Below, in pieces: positions 33,466 through 42,943 of a stretch of DNA of 64,000 nucleotides. A program made the translations under genes and the position numbers. Source of the DNA: CALLVY01 sp937899855 (GTDB lineage: Bacteria > Bacteroidota > Bacteroidia > Chitinophagales > Saprospiraceae); assembly GCA_039820405.1 (NCBI GenBank), contig JBCBQC010000007.1, positions 65,108 through 129,107 of the forward strand, in the 5' to 3' direction. Every line of letters starts with the position of its first letter. The stretch's first letter is position 1. The notes under the pieces were generated by a model. The model saw only the letters and a list, made by a program, of their open reading frames with translations. It had not been told where the DNA came from and made no database searches.

Positions 33466-33864
33466 TTATTCTTTGGGTTGGGTAGCCAAAATGGCCATGA
33501 CCCGCAAGTTTTTAGCGATATTCATCACATCCCGCACCCGGTTAAAGGAAGTGCCCTTCTCTGCCGCAATGGTAATGGTGGCGTTTTCGCGGTTGTCGGC
33601 CTCCCGGACGGCCAATTTCAGGGCTGCCGTCAGGGCGGTCAGGCCCATCTCTTGGTTGCGATAGCTGTATTTCCCATCCTTGGTAATGGATACGGCGATG
33701 GAAGTGGGGGCGGTAGTTTTGGCATCGGCTTCGGGCAGTTCGAAGGGTTTGATCTGGACGAAGTTGGCCGTTAGCATAAAGAAGATGAGCAGCAGGAAGA
33801 TGATGTCCGTCAGGGAGGACATGTTAAATTCGGCGCTGACCTTATTGCGGTTCCGGTGGGCCAT
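33466..33864 (-). CDS. exbD: ExbD/TolR-family biopolymer transporter
   Basis: A 132-residue paralogue of the downstream gene, with the same SLTDIIFLLLIFFMLTANFV membrane helix and Asp, and a periplasmic domain containing KAERGTSFNRV-like sequence (EKGTSFNRVRDVMNIA). Two ExbD proteins per cluster is a common Bacteroidota arrangement, probably giving mixed ExbD dimers in the motor. Confidence 0.9.
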   Translation of the reverse strand: MAHRNRNKVSAEFNMSSLTDIIFLLLIFFMLTANFVQIKPFELPEADAKTTAPTSIAVSITKDGKYSYRNQEMGLTALTAALKLAVREADNRENATITIAAEKGTSFNRVRDVMNIAKNLRVMAILATQPKE

Positions 33865-33895
33865 AATACTGTTTTTGGTAAACGGAAGCGGAGGA

Positions 33896-34576
33896 CTAGG
33901 TGGTAGGTTCTTGCAACATATCCATGAACTCTACCGTGGTACGCTCCATATTGTAGACGACTTTTTCGACGTTGGCCACCAGCAGGTTGTAGCCCACGAA
34001 GGCAAAGATTCCGATGGCCAGGCCAAAGGCGGTGGTCAGCAGGGCCTGGTAGATCCCGCCGGCGAGTACGTCGGGGGTCACGTTTTTCTCGGTGGCCATT
34101 TTGGAAAAGGCCAGAATCATCCCCGTTACCGTTCCGAAAAACCCGATCATGGGGGCCGCCCCGGCAATACTGGCGAGTCGGGAAAGGTTTTTCTCCAGTC
34201 GGAAAACCTCCAGGTTACCCACGTTTTCGATGGCGGCGTCGATATCACGCAGGGGTTTGCCGATCCGCATCAGCCCCTTTTCCACCATCCGTGCCACGGG
34301 AGAATCGGTGGTTTGGCAGAGCGCCCGAGCCCCGGCGATATTGCCCGCCGCTACGTTAGCCCGAATGTTGTTCATAAAGCTCTCGTCGATGTCTGCCGCC
34401 TTGTTGATGGTGAGGTAACGCTCTACGAAGATGTAGAAAGCGATCACCGAGAGGACCAGTAGGATGCTGACGATGGCGATTCCGATGGGACCGCCCTGAA
34501 GGATGATGTCGATCAGGCTTTGGGACACCTCCTCCGTCTCTGCCTCCTGGAACAATAATAGGGTCTGGTAAAACAT
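33896..34576 (-). CDS. exbB: MotA/TolQ/ExbB proton channel
   Basis: A 226-residue protein with three membrane helices: GPIGIAIVSILLVLSVIAFY, a central pair from AGAAPMIGFFGTVTGMILAF, and ALLTTAFGLAIGIFAFVGYN. The GFFGTVTGM and TTAFGLAIGI motifs are diagnostic. It is the five-subunit channel of the ExbB/ExbD motor. First gene of the cluster, so its upstream region (34577-34904) should carry the operon promoter. Confidence 0.93.
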   Translation of the reverse strand: MFYQTLLLFQEAETEEVSQSLIDIILQGGPIGIAIVSILLVLSVIAFYIFVERYLTINKAADIDESFMNNIRANVAAGNIAGARALCQTTDSPVARMVEKGLMRIGKPLRDIDAAIENVGNLEVFRLEKNLSRLASIAGAAPMIGFFGTVTGMILAFSKMATEKNVTPDVLAGGIYQALLTTAFGLAIGIFAFVGYNLLVANVEKVVYNMERTTVEFMDMLQEPTT

Positions 34577-34777
34577 AAATTGAGGTTTTTAGTTTTTCTG
34601 GTTTTGCTCGCAAAATGGAAATATGCGATAGAACGATTTTAGCGCCCTCAAATTATCAATTGGAAAACGAAATTTAAAGTTTTTGGGTAAAATTTCTCGA
34701 ATTCACTGGGATTAGTCGATTATTTTGTCATCCGACATCTTTACCGTATTTCCTCTTTTAAATTAGCCCGATTTTTG

Positions 34778-34785
34778 TACATTTG
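34778..34785 (+). promoter_or_regulatory. -7 element of fadN promoter
   Basis: TACATTTG matches TAnnTTTG. The -33 TTTG is not clear. The predicted transcript would start near the palindrome ggcgaattttcgcc and have a leader of just over 100 nt. Confidence 0.5.
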
Positions 34786-34791
34786 CACAGT

Positions 34792-34805
34792 GGCGAATTT
34801 TCGCC
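34792..34805. promoter_or_regulatory. Palindrome at predicted fadN transcription start
   Basis: GGCGAA, TT, TTCGCC: a perfect 6-bp inverted repeat at or just after the predicted start site. It could be a repressor operator for fatty-acid control or a 5' hairpin. No regulator gene is near. Confidence 0.35.
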
Positions 34806-34904
34806 CAACCTTATTTTAGCCTACCTCGTTATAATACCGTGGTGAAAAACCATTGGCATAACTCATAATTCTATTTTTTCTAACCGCATTACAATCGTAA
34901 ATTC

Positions 34905-37358
34905 ATGATGAATGTAACTTCCGATTCGACGGCCCCAACGGCGGCTGGCCAAGTGATCGGGCCCCACGCCCGCCACATCCGCAAGGTTGCCGTACTCGGC
35001 TCCGGAGTAATGGGCTCCGGAATCGCCTGTCATTTTGCCAATATCGGCCTACAGGTGCTCATGCTCGACATCGTCCCTTTTGACCTCAAAGACGAAGAAA
35101 AAGACCAAAAATCAGCCCGCAACCGCATCGTCGACGGGGCCCTCAAAGCGGCCCTCAAGTCCAAGCCTGCCCCGCTGTACGACAAGCCATTTGCCTCCCG
35201 CATCCGCACGGGCAATTTTGACGACGACCTCGAAGCGATTGTCGATTGCGATTGGATCATCGAGGTGGTGATCGAACGGCTGGACATCAAAAAGGAAGTG
35301 TTCGCCAAAGTCGAGCAATACCGCAAACCCGGTACGCTCATCACCTCCAATACCTCCGGCATTCCCATTCACCTCATGCTGGAAGGAAGAAGCGAAGATT
35401 TCCGCCGCCATTTCTGCGGTACCCACTTTTTCAATCCCCCCCGCTACCTGCGCCTGCTCGAAGTGATTCCCACCCCCGAGACCGACCCCGCCGTCACGGA
35501 ATTTTTCATGCACTACGGCGACCGCTTCCTCGGTAAGCAAACCGTACTGTGCAAGGATACGCCCGCCTTTATCGCCAACCGGGTCGGCGTTTACGCCATG
35601 GCCAAAATCTACCAACTCACCACCCAACTCGGCCTCAGCATCGAGGAAGTGGACAAGCTCACCGGCCCCACCATCGGTCGCCCCAAAACTGGGACCTTTC
35701 GCCTCGGTGACCTCGTAGGCCACGACACCGCCGCCAAGGTCATCCAGGGCATCAAGGCCAACTGCCCCGACGACGAGCAGGCCTCCGCCTTCGAAATCCC
35801 CGCGTACCTACAATTCTTGCTCGACAACAAATTCCTGGGCGACAAGAGCGGCAAAGGCTTTTACCAAAAAACCAAAGAAAGAGATGAAAAAGGGCGCAAG
35901 GTCATCCTGGCCCTCAACCTCGAAACCCTCGAGTACGCCCCCTCCCAGCGGCCCAAACTGGCCAGTCTGGATACGGCCAAACAAATTGAAGACCTGCCCA
36001 AGCGCATCCGCGCCATGTTCAAGGCTACCGATAAGGGAGGCGAGCTGATTCGCCAGTCCCTACTCGGCCTCTTTGCCTACGTCTCCAACCGGATTCCCGA
36101 GATTTCGGACAACCTCTACAGCATCGACGATGCCCTCCGCGCCGGCTTTGGCTGGGAACTCGGCCCCTTCGAATACTGGGATACCGTCGGCATCGAAGAT
36201 GCGGTGGCCAAGGCAGAAGCCCAGGGAGAATCCATCGCGGATTGGGTCAAGGAGATGCTCGCCGCGGGCCATTCCTCCTTCTACCGCGTTCACGCGGGCA
36301 AACGCCAGTACTACGACGTGGCCAGCAAGACTTACCAGGACCTGCCCGGTGCCGAGTCCTTTATCGTACTCGACAACTACCGCGAGCGGACCCCCGTCCT
36401 CCAGAATCCCGAAGCAACCCTCCACGACATCGGCGAGGGCGTGCTCTGTCTGGAATTTACCAGCAAGGCCAACTCGATCGGGGAAGGCGTCCTGCGCGGC
36501 ATCAACGAAGCCATCCAAATTGCGGAGGAAGGCGAATGGAAGGGCCTCGTCATCGGCAACAATGCCCAACACTTTACGGTGGGGGCCAACCTGATGATGA
36601 TCGGGATGATGGCCTTTCAGGATGAATTTGAGGAGCTGAACATGGCGGTCAACTACTTCCAACAAACGACGATGCGTTGTCGCTACTCCAGCATTCCGGT
36701 GGTGGCCGCTACCCAGGGTTACGTATTCGGTGGGGGCTGCGAAGCCCTGATGCACTGCGATGCGGCGGTCTGTGCCGCAGAATCCTACATCGGCCTGGTC
36801 GAAGTGGGCGTGGGTTTGCTGCCCGGTGGTGCCGGTACCAAGGAATTTGCCCTACGGCTGTCGGATTCCTTCGACGTCGGCGACGTCAAAATCCCCAAAT
36901 TGATCGAACGCTTTAAGACCATCGCCCTGGCCAACGTCTCCACCTCGGCCTACGAAGGCTTCAAACACGGATACCTCGATCCCACGCGGGATAGCGTGGT
37001 GGTCAATACCCGGCGCAACATCGCCGAGGCCAAAAAGAAGGTCCTCGAACTGGCCGACGGCTACACCCAGCCCATCCAACGCGACGACGTCCTCGTCCTG
37101 GGTCGGGGGGGCTTGGCCGCCCTCTACGCCGCGGCCAACGAGCTCAAACTCGGTGGTTACGCTTCCGAGCACGACATCAAGATTGCGCACAAAGTTGCCC
37201 AAGTCCTTTGCGGGGGTGACCTCACTGGAGAACAACGCGTATCGGAGCAATACCTGCTCGACATCGAACGGGAGGCCTTCCTCAGTTTGGCTGGAGAACA
37301 GAAAACCCGGGAACGCATCCAGCACATGCTACAAACCAATAAACCCCTGCGCAACTAA
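34905..37358 (+). CDS. fadN: 3-hydroxyacyl-CoA dehydrogenase/enoyl-CoA hydratase, FadN type
   Basis: An 817-residue bifunctional enzyme. The dehydrogenase comes first: IRKVAVLGSGVMGSGIACHF binds NAD, FFNPPRYLRLLEVI holds the catalytic His region, and GKGFYQKTKERDEKGRKVIL ends the domain. The C-terminal half is a crotonase domain: FTVGANLMMIGM (oxyanion loop), YVFGGGCEALMHCDAAVCAA with the catalytic Glu, and IGLVEVGVGLLPGGAGTKEF. This order, dehydrogenase then hydratase, is that of Bacillus FadN and is opposite to E. coli FadB. It performs the middle two steps of beta-oxidation. First of the fadN-fadA pair, 57 bp before fadA. Confidence 0.93.
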   Translation: MMNVTSDSTAPTAAGQVIGPHARHIRKVAVLGSGVMGSGIACHFANIGLQVLMLDIVPFDLKDEEKDQKSARNRIVDGALKAALKSKPAPLYDKPFASRIRTGNFDDDLEAIVDCDWIIEVVIERLDIKKEVFAKVEQYRKPGTLITSNTSGIPIHLMLEGRSEDFRRHFCGTHFFNPPRYLRLLEVIPTPETDPAVTEFFMHYGDRFLGKQTVLCKDTPAFIANRVGVYAMAKIYQLTTQLGLSIEEVDKLTGPTIGRPKTGTFRLGDLVGHDTAAKVIQGIKANCPDDEQASAFEIPAYLQFLLDNKFLGDKSGKGFYQKTKERDEKGRKVILALNLETLEYAPSQRPKLASLDTAKQIEDLPKRIRAMFKATDKGGELIRQSLLGLFAYVSNRIPEISDNLYSIDDALRAGFGWELGPFEYWDTVGIEDAVAKAEAQGESIADWVKEMLAAGHSSFYRVHAGKRQYYDVASKTYQDLPGAESFIVLDNYRERTPVLQNPEATLHDIGEGVLCLEFTSKANSIGEGVLRGINEAIQIAEEGEWKGLVIGNNAQHFTVGANLMMIGMMAFQDEFEELNMAVNYFQQTTMRCRYSSIPVVAATQGYVFGGGCEALMHCDAAVCAAESYIGLVEVGVGLLPGGAGTKEFALRLSDSFDVGDVKIPKLIERFKTIALANVSTSAYEGFKHGYLDPTRDSVVVNTRRNIAEAKKKVLELADGYTQPIQRDDVLVLGRGGLAALYAAANELKLGGYASEHDIKIAHKVAQVLCGGDLTGEQRVSEQYLLDIEREAFLSLAGEQKTRERIQHMLQTNKPLRN

Positions 37359-37415
37359 GGAGCCACTGGGAGCACCGCTCCCCATTTTTCAATTTATCCA
37401 AAAGAAAAAAATAAC

Positions 37416-38588
37416 ATGGAAGCATATATCGTAAAAGCCTACCGCAGTGCCGTGGCCAAAGCCAAACGCGGTGGATTTCGCAACTACCGCTCGGACGACC
37501 TCGCCGTCGACGTCATCGAGCACCTCATGGCTCAGGTCCCGGAGCTGGACAAAGGCCTGGTGGACGACCTCATCGTGGGTTGTGCCAATCCCGAAGGGGA
37601 ACAGGGACTCCAAATCGCGCGTCAGATCTCGGTGCGGGCCCTAGGCAAACCCGTGCCCGGAATGACGGTCAACCGCTACTGCGCCTCCGGTTTGGAGACC
37701 ATCTCCATCGCCGTGGCTAAAATTCGGGCCGGCATGGGGCATTGCTACATCGCGGGAGGTACCGAAAGCATGAGTATGATCCCGATGACGGGCTACAAAC
37801 TCGCCCCCAGCTACGCCACCGCCAGCCATACGCCGGACTACCTGGTGGGCATGGGTACCACCGCCGAGGCGGTATCCCGCAAGTACGGCATCAGCCGGGA
37901 AGATGCCGACGCGTTTTCCTACCACTCGCACCGCAAGGCGGCCGCTGCTCTCGACGCGGGGAAATTTACCGACGAGATCGTTCCCGTCACGGTAACGGAG
38001 GTTTTCGTCAAGGACAATAAGCGTCAAGAAAATCAGCACACCGTAGCCATGGACGAAGGCGTACGCCGCGATACCAGTATCGAGGCCCTGGGCCGGCTGC
38101 GGCCGGTCTTTGCCCAGAAAGGGGTCGTCACCGCGGGCAATTCCTCGCAGACCTCGGACGGAGCCGCCTTTGTACTCGTGATGAGTGAAGAGATGGTCAA
38201 ACAGTTGAATCTGGAGCCCATCGCCCGGATGGTCTCCTGCTCGGTAGCTGGCGTGGAGCCGCTGTACATGGGCATCGGTCCCTGTGCAGCCATTCCCAAA
38301 GCCCTCAAGCAAGGGGGCTTACAGTTGAAAGACATCGAGCAAATCGAGCTCAACGAGGCTTTCGCCGTACAGTCCCTGGCCGTGATTCAGGAGGCGGGAT
38401 TGGACCCCGAGATGGTCAACGTCAACGGTGGAGCCATCGCCCTGGGGCATCCCCTGGGTTGTACCGGTGCCAAGCTGTCGACCCAGCTGTTTAACGAGAT
38501 GCGCCGCCGCCAGCAGAAGTACGGCATGGTGACGGCCTGTGTGGGCGGTGGACAGGGCATTGCGGGCATCTACGAATTGCTCAACTAA
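37416..38588 (+). CDS. fadA: Acetyl-CoA acyltransferase (thiolase)
   Basis: A 390-residue thiolase of normal length. The acyl-accepting Cys is in TVNRYCASGLETISIAV, the conserved His in NGGAIALGHPLGCTGAKLS, and the second Cys in MVTACVGGGQGIAGIYELL. It cleaves 3-ketoacyl-CoA with CoA in the last step of each beta-oxidation round. Same operon as fadN; an acyl-CoA dehydrogenase (fadE) is not in the window. A strong terminator follows at 38615. Confidence 0.95.
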   Translation: MEAYIVKAYRSAVAKAKRGGFRNYRSDDLAVDVIEHLMAQVPELDKGLVDDLIVGCANPEGEQGLQIARQISVRALGKPVPGMTVNRYCASGLETISIAVAKIRAGMGHCYIAGGTESMSMIPMTGYKLAPSYATASHTPDYLVGMGTTAEAVSRKYGISREDADAFSYHSHRKAAAALDAGKFTDEIVPVTVTEVFVKDNKRQENQHTVAMDEGVRRDTSIEALGRLRPVFAQKGVVTAGNSSQTSDGAAFVLVMSEEMVKQLNLEPIARMVSCSVAGVEPLYMGIGPCAAIPKALKQGGLQLKDIEQIELNEAFAVQSLAVIQEAGLDPEMVNVNGGAIALGHPLGCTGAKLSTQLFNEMRRRQQKYGMVTACVGGGQGIAGIYELLN

Positions 38589-38614
38589 GCGGTTCTCCTC
38601 CCCTACCCAAATTT

Positions 38615-38649
38615 AAAAGCTCCCGTCGGAATTTCCGGCGGGAGCTTTT
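38615..38649. terminator. Bidirectional intrinsic terminator between fadA and putA
   Basis: A GC-rich stem, aaaagctcccg (38615-38625) with cgggagctttt (38639-38649), extended inward by further pairs around a short loop, flanked by A and T tracts that make it work in both directions. Confidence 0.92.
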
Positions 38650-38676
38650 TAGGTAGGAGCTGTATTTGCGACTGAC

Positions 38677-39879
38677 TCAATGCAGGCCGCGACGTTTGAG
38701 TTCGGTGGCCACCATGCCCAGCTCCCGGCTCATATCTCCGGTAACGGAGCTGTTTTCCTGCGCCCGGCGAACCAGGTAGGGCACCACTTCGCGTACGGAT
38801 CCGTAGGGGACGTATTTGGCGACGTTGTAACCGGCGTCGGCCAGGTTGTAGGTAATCTGATCGCTCATCCCGTACAATTGGCAAAAATTGAGGTGGGGAT
38901 GGTCCTTGGGGAGCTTGCGCTCGGCGATGAGGCGGGCTTGCAGCTGACAACTTTCGACATTATGCGTCGCGTTGGCCGAAGCGATGCGCTCGTAATGGTC
39001 GATGCAGAACTCCACAGCGGCGTTGTAGTCGCGATCGGTAGCGGCTTTATCGGGCTGGATGGGGGAAGGATAGCCCCGTTCGGCAGCGCGTTCACGCTCC
39101 TTTTCCATGTAGGCCCCCCGGACCAATTTGGCCCCCAGCAGATAGTCTTTTTTTACGGCCTTTTGGTGGGATTTTTTCAAAAAGGCAAGTCGATCGTGGC
39201 GGTACATCTGGAAGGTATTGTATACGAACACCTTCTTTTTGTTGTAGCGCTCCATCATCAGGTCCACCAGCTTATCCATCGTATCTTGGACCCAGCTTTC
39301 CTCCGCATCGAAGAAAACGGCGACGCCTTTTTCGCTGGCGGTGTAGCAGATGGCATCGAGTCGTTTGAGGACATTTTGGTATTCGATTTCGGCATCACCG
39401 GCCAATTTTACCCCATTTTGGAGGTCCTCCAACAATTCGAAGCGCCCCAGTCCGGTGATCTTGCAAGTGACAACGGGGACCGATTCGTTGGTCGCCCCGA
39501 ATTCGATGGCGCGAATTACCTCGTTCATCGTTTGGTTAAAATCTTGCTCGCTGCTTTTGGCTTCGGCCCCGTAATCGAGTACGGTTTGGATATTGGAGTC
39601 AAAGAGTTTGTTGATGGTGGGCTGACATTCCAGGAGGGTCGTTCCCCCCACGAATTGTTCGAAAATGGTCTTTTTGACGATGGTGGAGACAAAGGGCAAA
39701 CGCAAACGGACGGCAACCAGCCCCAGTTGGGAGCCGTAGTCTACCAACCATTTCTTGTTCATCAGGCGAAAGAGCCAGGACATCTTTTTGAGTTCACCAT
39801 TGGACTTACTGGCAAAAGCAATTTCGGTATTGGTGAAGTCCACCACGTTTTTTTTCTTTTTGATCGTTGAAGAACTCAT
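38677..39879 (-). CDS. putA: Proline dehydrogenase
   Basis: A ~400-residue monofunctional proline dehydrogenase (PutA-type FAD beta/alpha barrel). Signatures include GAKLVRGAYMEKERERA (FAD contact) and KYVPYGSVREVVPYLVRRAQ near the C-terminus, where the Arg residues bind the proline carboxylate. It oxidises proline to pyrroline-5-carboxylate and passes electrons to quinone. The aldehyde dehydrogenase partner is not fused and not adjacent. I use the ATG at 39879 (MSSSTIKKKKNVVDF); the longer frame to 39975 covers the aroE end. It is last in the minus directon. Confidence 0.93.
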   Translation of the reverse strand: MSSSTIKKKKNVVDFTNTEIAFASKSNGELKKMSWLFRLMNKKWLVDYGSQLGLVAVRLRLPFVSTIVKKTIFEQFVGGTTLLECQPTINKLFDSNIQTVLDYGAEAKSSEQDFNQTMNEVIRAIEFGATNESVPVVTCKITGLGRFELLEDLQNGVKLAGDAEIEYQNVLKRLDAICYTASEKGVAVFFDAEESWVQDTMDKLVDLMMERYNKKKVFVYNTFQMYRHDRLAFLKKSHQKAVKKDYLLGAKLVRGAYMEKERERAAERGYPSPIQPDKAATDRDYNAAVEFCIDHYERIASANATHNVESCQLQARLIAERKLPKDHPHLNFCQLYGMSDQITYNLADAGYNVAKYVPYGSVREVVPYLVRRAQENSSVTGDMSRELGMVATELKRRGLH

Positions 39880-39904
39880 GGTACCTATGGATTGTGAAAG
39901 TACA

Positions 39905-40684
39905 TCAATCGGGCTGCGGGCTGGTCCAAATATTCCAGGCCGCTTCCGCCTGGCCGACCAGCATTTCGTATCCATTTTGGATCGTACTCCCTTGGGCAGC
40001 CCCTTTTTTCAAAAATACGGTTTTTTCAGGATTATAAACCAAATCGTACAAGATGTTTTCGGGCCCCAGGGCCGCGTAGGGCAGCTCGGGGCAGGTATCG
40101 ACCGCGGGGTAGGTCCCCAGGGGGGTGGTATTGATGAGAAGGGGGTACTGGCGCAGGTGTTCCGGTGTGAGCTGTGCGTAGGTCAAATCCCCCTTCCCCA
40201 CCGTCCGTGAAATGCGGCAGTAGGCCAGATCCAGGCGGTCCAGTACGTAGGTCACCGCCTTGGCCGCCCCGCCTGTCCCCAGCACCAAGGCGGCGGTTAC
40301 CGGGGCGGGATGTGTCCGCAAGATTCGCCGCAGGGAAGCCTCAAAACCAATGATATCCGTATTGTAGCCCACCCGCTGGTCGCCAAATAACAGGATGGTA
40401 TTGACCGCCCCCACCGCCGCCGCCGCCGTGTCCACCTCGGTGAGCCAGGGCAGGACTTGTTCTTTGTAGGGGATGGTGACGTTGAGCCCCCGGAGTTGGG
40501 GGTAACGCTCCCACAGGCGGGGAAGTTCGTCGATGGAGGGAAAGGGGAAAAGCTCGTAATGCGAGCCCGCAATGGCTTCACGACGGAATTTTTCGGCGAA
40601 GTATTTTTTGCTAAAGGAGTGCCCCAAAGGATAGCCAATCAGTCCAAAAAGACGGGGATACTGCGACAAATCGGGAAAGGTCAT
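39905..40684 (-). CDS. aroE: Shikimate 5-dehydrogenase
   Basis: A ~259-residue AroE. The substrate domain has GYPLGHSFSKKYF and GLNVTIPYKEQVLPWL, with the catalytic Lys; the NADP-binding domain has AALVLGTGGAAKAV and NTTPLGTYP. It reduces 3-dehydroshikimate with NADPH in the chorismate pathway. The start is at 40684 (MTFPDLSQYPRLF), leaving 7 bp to the DUF368 gene. The longer frame to 40711 overlaps that gene. Confidence 0.95.
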   Translation of the reverse strand: MTFPDLSQYPRLFGLIGYPLGHSFSKKYFAEKFRREAIAGSHYELFPFPSIDELPRLWERYPQLRGLNVTIPYKEQVLPWLTEVDTAAAAVGAVNTILLFGDQRVGYNTDIIGFEASLRRILRTHPAPVTAALVLGTGGAAKAVTYVLDRLDLAYCRISRTVGKGDLTYAQLTPEHLRQYPLLINTTPLGTYPAVDTCPELPYAALGPENILYDLVYNPEKTVFLKKGAAQGSTIQNGYEMLVGQAEAAWNIWTSPQPD

Positions 40685-40691
40685 GACGGGA

Positions 40692-41630
40692 TCAAGCTTG
40701 GGAGGAGCCAATGCGCTCCAGTATAAAAACGGAGGTAAAACCCACTAGCATCAGTAGCAGCACACCCCATACCATGGGTTCGCCCTCGTAGGCGGCGGGC
40801 AGTACGGTTTCTTCCAAAAAGGGCACTTCCAGGCCCTTGGAATTGGTCCGGTAGGAGATTACATTGCGCCAGGGCCAGATTTTGTTGAGCGAGCCGAGCA
40901 TAAAGCCCGTGAGCAGGGCCAGCGTCGGCGTGCGGTAGTATTTAAAGGTCCACGACAATAGGCGGGCAAAGGAGACCAAGCCCACCAAACAGCCCGTCCC
41001 AAAAACGGCCAGGACGATCAAGCTGCGGGGCTCAAAGGTTTCCAGCGCCTCTCTGACCGTCGGTAGAATGTAGGTGTACATGCCCATCAGTAGGAGGATA
41101 AAGCTCCCCGAAATTCCGGGTAGCAGCAGTGCCGAAATGGCGATCATGCCGGAGAGGAAGACGAACCAAAGGGCTTCGTTGCCCTGGGCCGGACTCGCCA
41201 CGGTAATGTAGAAAGCCAGTCCCGCCCCCAGTGCGATGGCCAGCAGCTCGGCCGGGCCCCAGCGCGGCACCTGCCGCCCGATGTAAATGGCCGAGCTGAG
41301 GATCAAACCAAAGAAAAAGGCCCAGAGCAGCTGCGGATAATTTTCCAACAAATGGGTTACCCCAAAGACCCCCACCACAATTCCCAGCGCCATCCCCAGC
41401 ACCAAACTGACCAAAAACGAACCGTTGATTTGCCGCCACAAAGCCCGCCAACCCTCCCGGCGAAGGGTACCGATCAGCGAAAAATTAAAAGCCTGGATGG
41501 TATTCAGCAGTTTTTCGTAAATGCCCGTGATAAAGGCAATCGTACCTCCCGAAACGCCCGGTATGACCTCGGCAATTCCCATCGCCATGCCTTTCAGTGC
41601 GTTCTGCCAGAGCGGTGCTTCTTTTTTCAT
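40692..41630 (-). CDS. DUF368 polyprenyl-phosphate flippase (PopT-like)
   Basis: A 312-residue polytopic protein. The family mark is GMAMGIAEVIPGVSGGTIAF at the N-terminus. About eight further helices follow, including a repeated GISGSFILLLMGMYTYILP segment. DUF368 proteins recycle undecaprenyl phosphate to the cytoplasmic face for cell-wall and polysaccharide synthesis (PopT in Gram-positive bacteria and related work in Vibrio). The family is well placed next to envelope genes here, though aroE downstream is not related. Confidence 0.88.
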   Translation of the reverse strand: MKKEAPLWQNALKGMAMGIAEVIPGVSGGTIAFITGIYEKLLNTIQAFNFSLIGTLRREGWRALWRQINGSFLVSLVLGMALGIVVGVFGVTHLLENYPQLLWAFFFGLILSSAIYIGRQVPRWGPAELLAIALGAGLAFYITVASPAQGNEALWFVFLSGMIAISALLLPGISGSFILLLMGMYTYILPTVREALETFEPRSLIVLAVFGTGCLVGLVSFARLLSWTFKYYRTPTLALLTGFMLGSLNKIWPWRNVISYRTNSKGLEVPFLEETVLPAAYEGEPMVWGVLLLMLVGFTSVFILERIGSSQA

Positions 41631-41668
41631 GGCGCAAAGGTAAGGAAGAATTTTGAGTTGTTTTCCAA

Positions 41669-42931
41669 CTACTGGTGGGGTCGAACATTCTTTTTATCCT
41701 CCTCCCTCATAATGGGTCGCGTAGGCAGTGGCTCCCAGGAAGTCGGCTCCAAATCGAAAATCTCGGAGACCTTGGGCTGCCCCGCATCGACCCAACAGGT
41801 GTACCAAACGCTTCCCACCGCGTGGATCGCCCCCCGCATCCGCCGCTCCACCTGGTCGCCCAGCGCTCGGTGGTAAGCCTCGGCAAACTGGCGACACTCC
41901 ATACGGACGGTCCGCCCGTTGCGTTCTTCGTAACAGAACTGCTGATCCTCCGGGAAGCTACGCCGCAGCCGTTGTTCGATCTGCAGTAAGCTGTCGACGT
42001 AGCCGTGACTCTCGAGTACGATGCCCCAGTAGTAATCCACCGGCTGGCTGATGTACTCCGCGCGTCCGACGAAATAGTCAAACTCCTCGTCGGCAAACAG
42101 CTCGGGAATACGGCTTTCCCAGAAAGCGTGAATCCCCAGCTGATTGGTGAGCTGGCCATTGTAGTTCTCCGTGGTGTGGAGGGGAACGTGCGCATCGCCG
42201 AGGTAATGGCCAATCTCCGCGGAGAGTTGGAGGATCCGGGGGCCGTTTTGCTGAAAAAAGGCCTCGGTCAGGCGGCGCTGCATCCGTACCAGGTGGTAGG
42301 GTAAAATGCCGTATTCGGAAAAGCGATCGACCGCCCAGATCTCCTGAATGGCGGGGGGCAGGCGCTCGCGTTCCAGGACCTTTCGCAGGCTGTCCGCGGC
42401 GATGCTCCAGTGTTCTTCGTAGTATTGGGAAATTACGTTGTGGTAGAAAAAACGGCCGTACCAATCGGCATCCAACAAGAGGGAGTCGCGTCCGAAAAGG
42501 GATCGGAGGGCCGGCCCCTTCCACACGATGGTTTCTTCCGTCTGACGGGTTTGCTGATAATCCACCAATTGCAGCGTATCTCCCGTCTCCGTCCGCACGT
42601 AAAACTCGGTGTACTTTTGCAGGGTTTTGGACCAGGTCCGCGGGACATTGTCAAAGGGGTACTGCCCCCAGTGATCGAGGTCGATGTAGTGCCGGACGGC
42701 CTCGTGTTTGGTGGCGTAACGGCGTTTGTCGGGATCGACCGAGTGCTCCGTCAGGTACTCGATGTGGTGTTTGTACATCGGGATCAGGTCGATGGGGAGG
42801 GTGAATACGGCCAAGCGGTTGATTCGGCGGTGCCCAAAAAAGCCCCAATCCTCTACCCAGGCGCTACTGCTCAGGAGCAGCAAAAAGGCCGCGGCCAGGA
42901 GAGAGGCGGAGGATAGGGGGAGCTGACGCAT
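41669..42931 (-). CDS. Secreted zinc-dependent phospholipase C/S1-P1 nuclease-like protein
   Basis: A 420-residue protein with a signal peptide (LLAAAFLLLLSSSAWVEDWG, then a cleavage-proximal GFFGHRRINRLA helix). The mature N-terminal Trp and the zinc ligands of this fold are suggested by GFFGHRRI, KHEAVRHYIDLDHW, AEIGHYLGDAHVPLH and then IHAFWESRIPE. Members either cut phosphatidylcholine or are S1/P1 single-strand nucleases; the sequence alone does not settle which. The protein is in the gld directon, 12 bp after DUF4340. Confidence 0.8.
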   Translation of the reverse strand: MRQLPLSSASLLAAAFLLLLSSSAWVEDWGFFGHRRINRLAVFTLPIDLIPMYKHHIEYLTEHSVDPDKRRYATKHEAVRHYIDLDHWGQYPFDNVPRTWSKTLQKYTEFYVRTETGDTLQLVDYQQTRQTEETIVWKGPALRSLFGRDSLLLDADWYGRFFYHNVISQYYEEHWSIAADSLRKVLERERLPPAIQEIWAVDRFSEYGILPYHLVRMQRRLTEAFFQQNGPRILQLSAEIGHYLGDAHVPLHTTENYNGQLTNQLGIHAFWESRIPELFADEEFDYFVGRAEYISQPVDYYWGIVLESHGYVDSLLQIEQRLRRSFPEDQQFCYEERNGRTVRMECRQFAEAYHRALGDQVERRMRGAIHAVGSVWYTCWVDAGQPKVSEIFDLEPTSWEPLPTRPIMREEDKKNVRPHQ

Positions 42932-42943
42932 GATGGAAAGGAT

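Larger units (their letters stand above)
34577..34904. other. Divergent intergenic region between exbB and fadN
   Basis: Holds no gene that I can support. A TACATTTG -7 element for fadN lies at 34778-34785, and a small palindrome at 34792-34805. The minus-strand exbB promoter was not confidently found. Confidence 0.6.
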
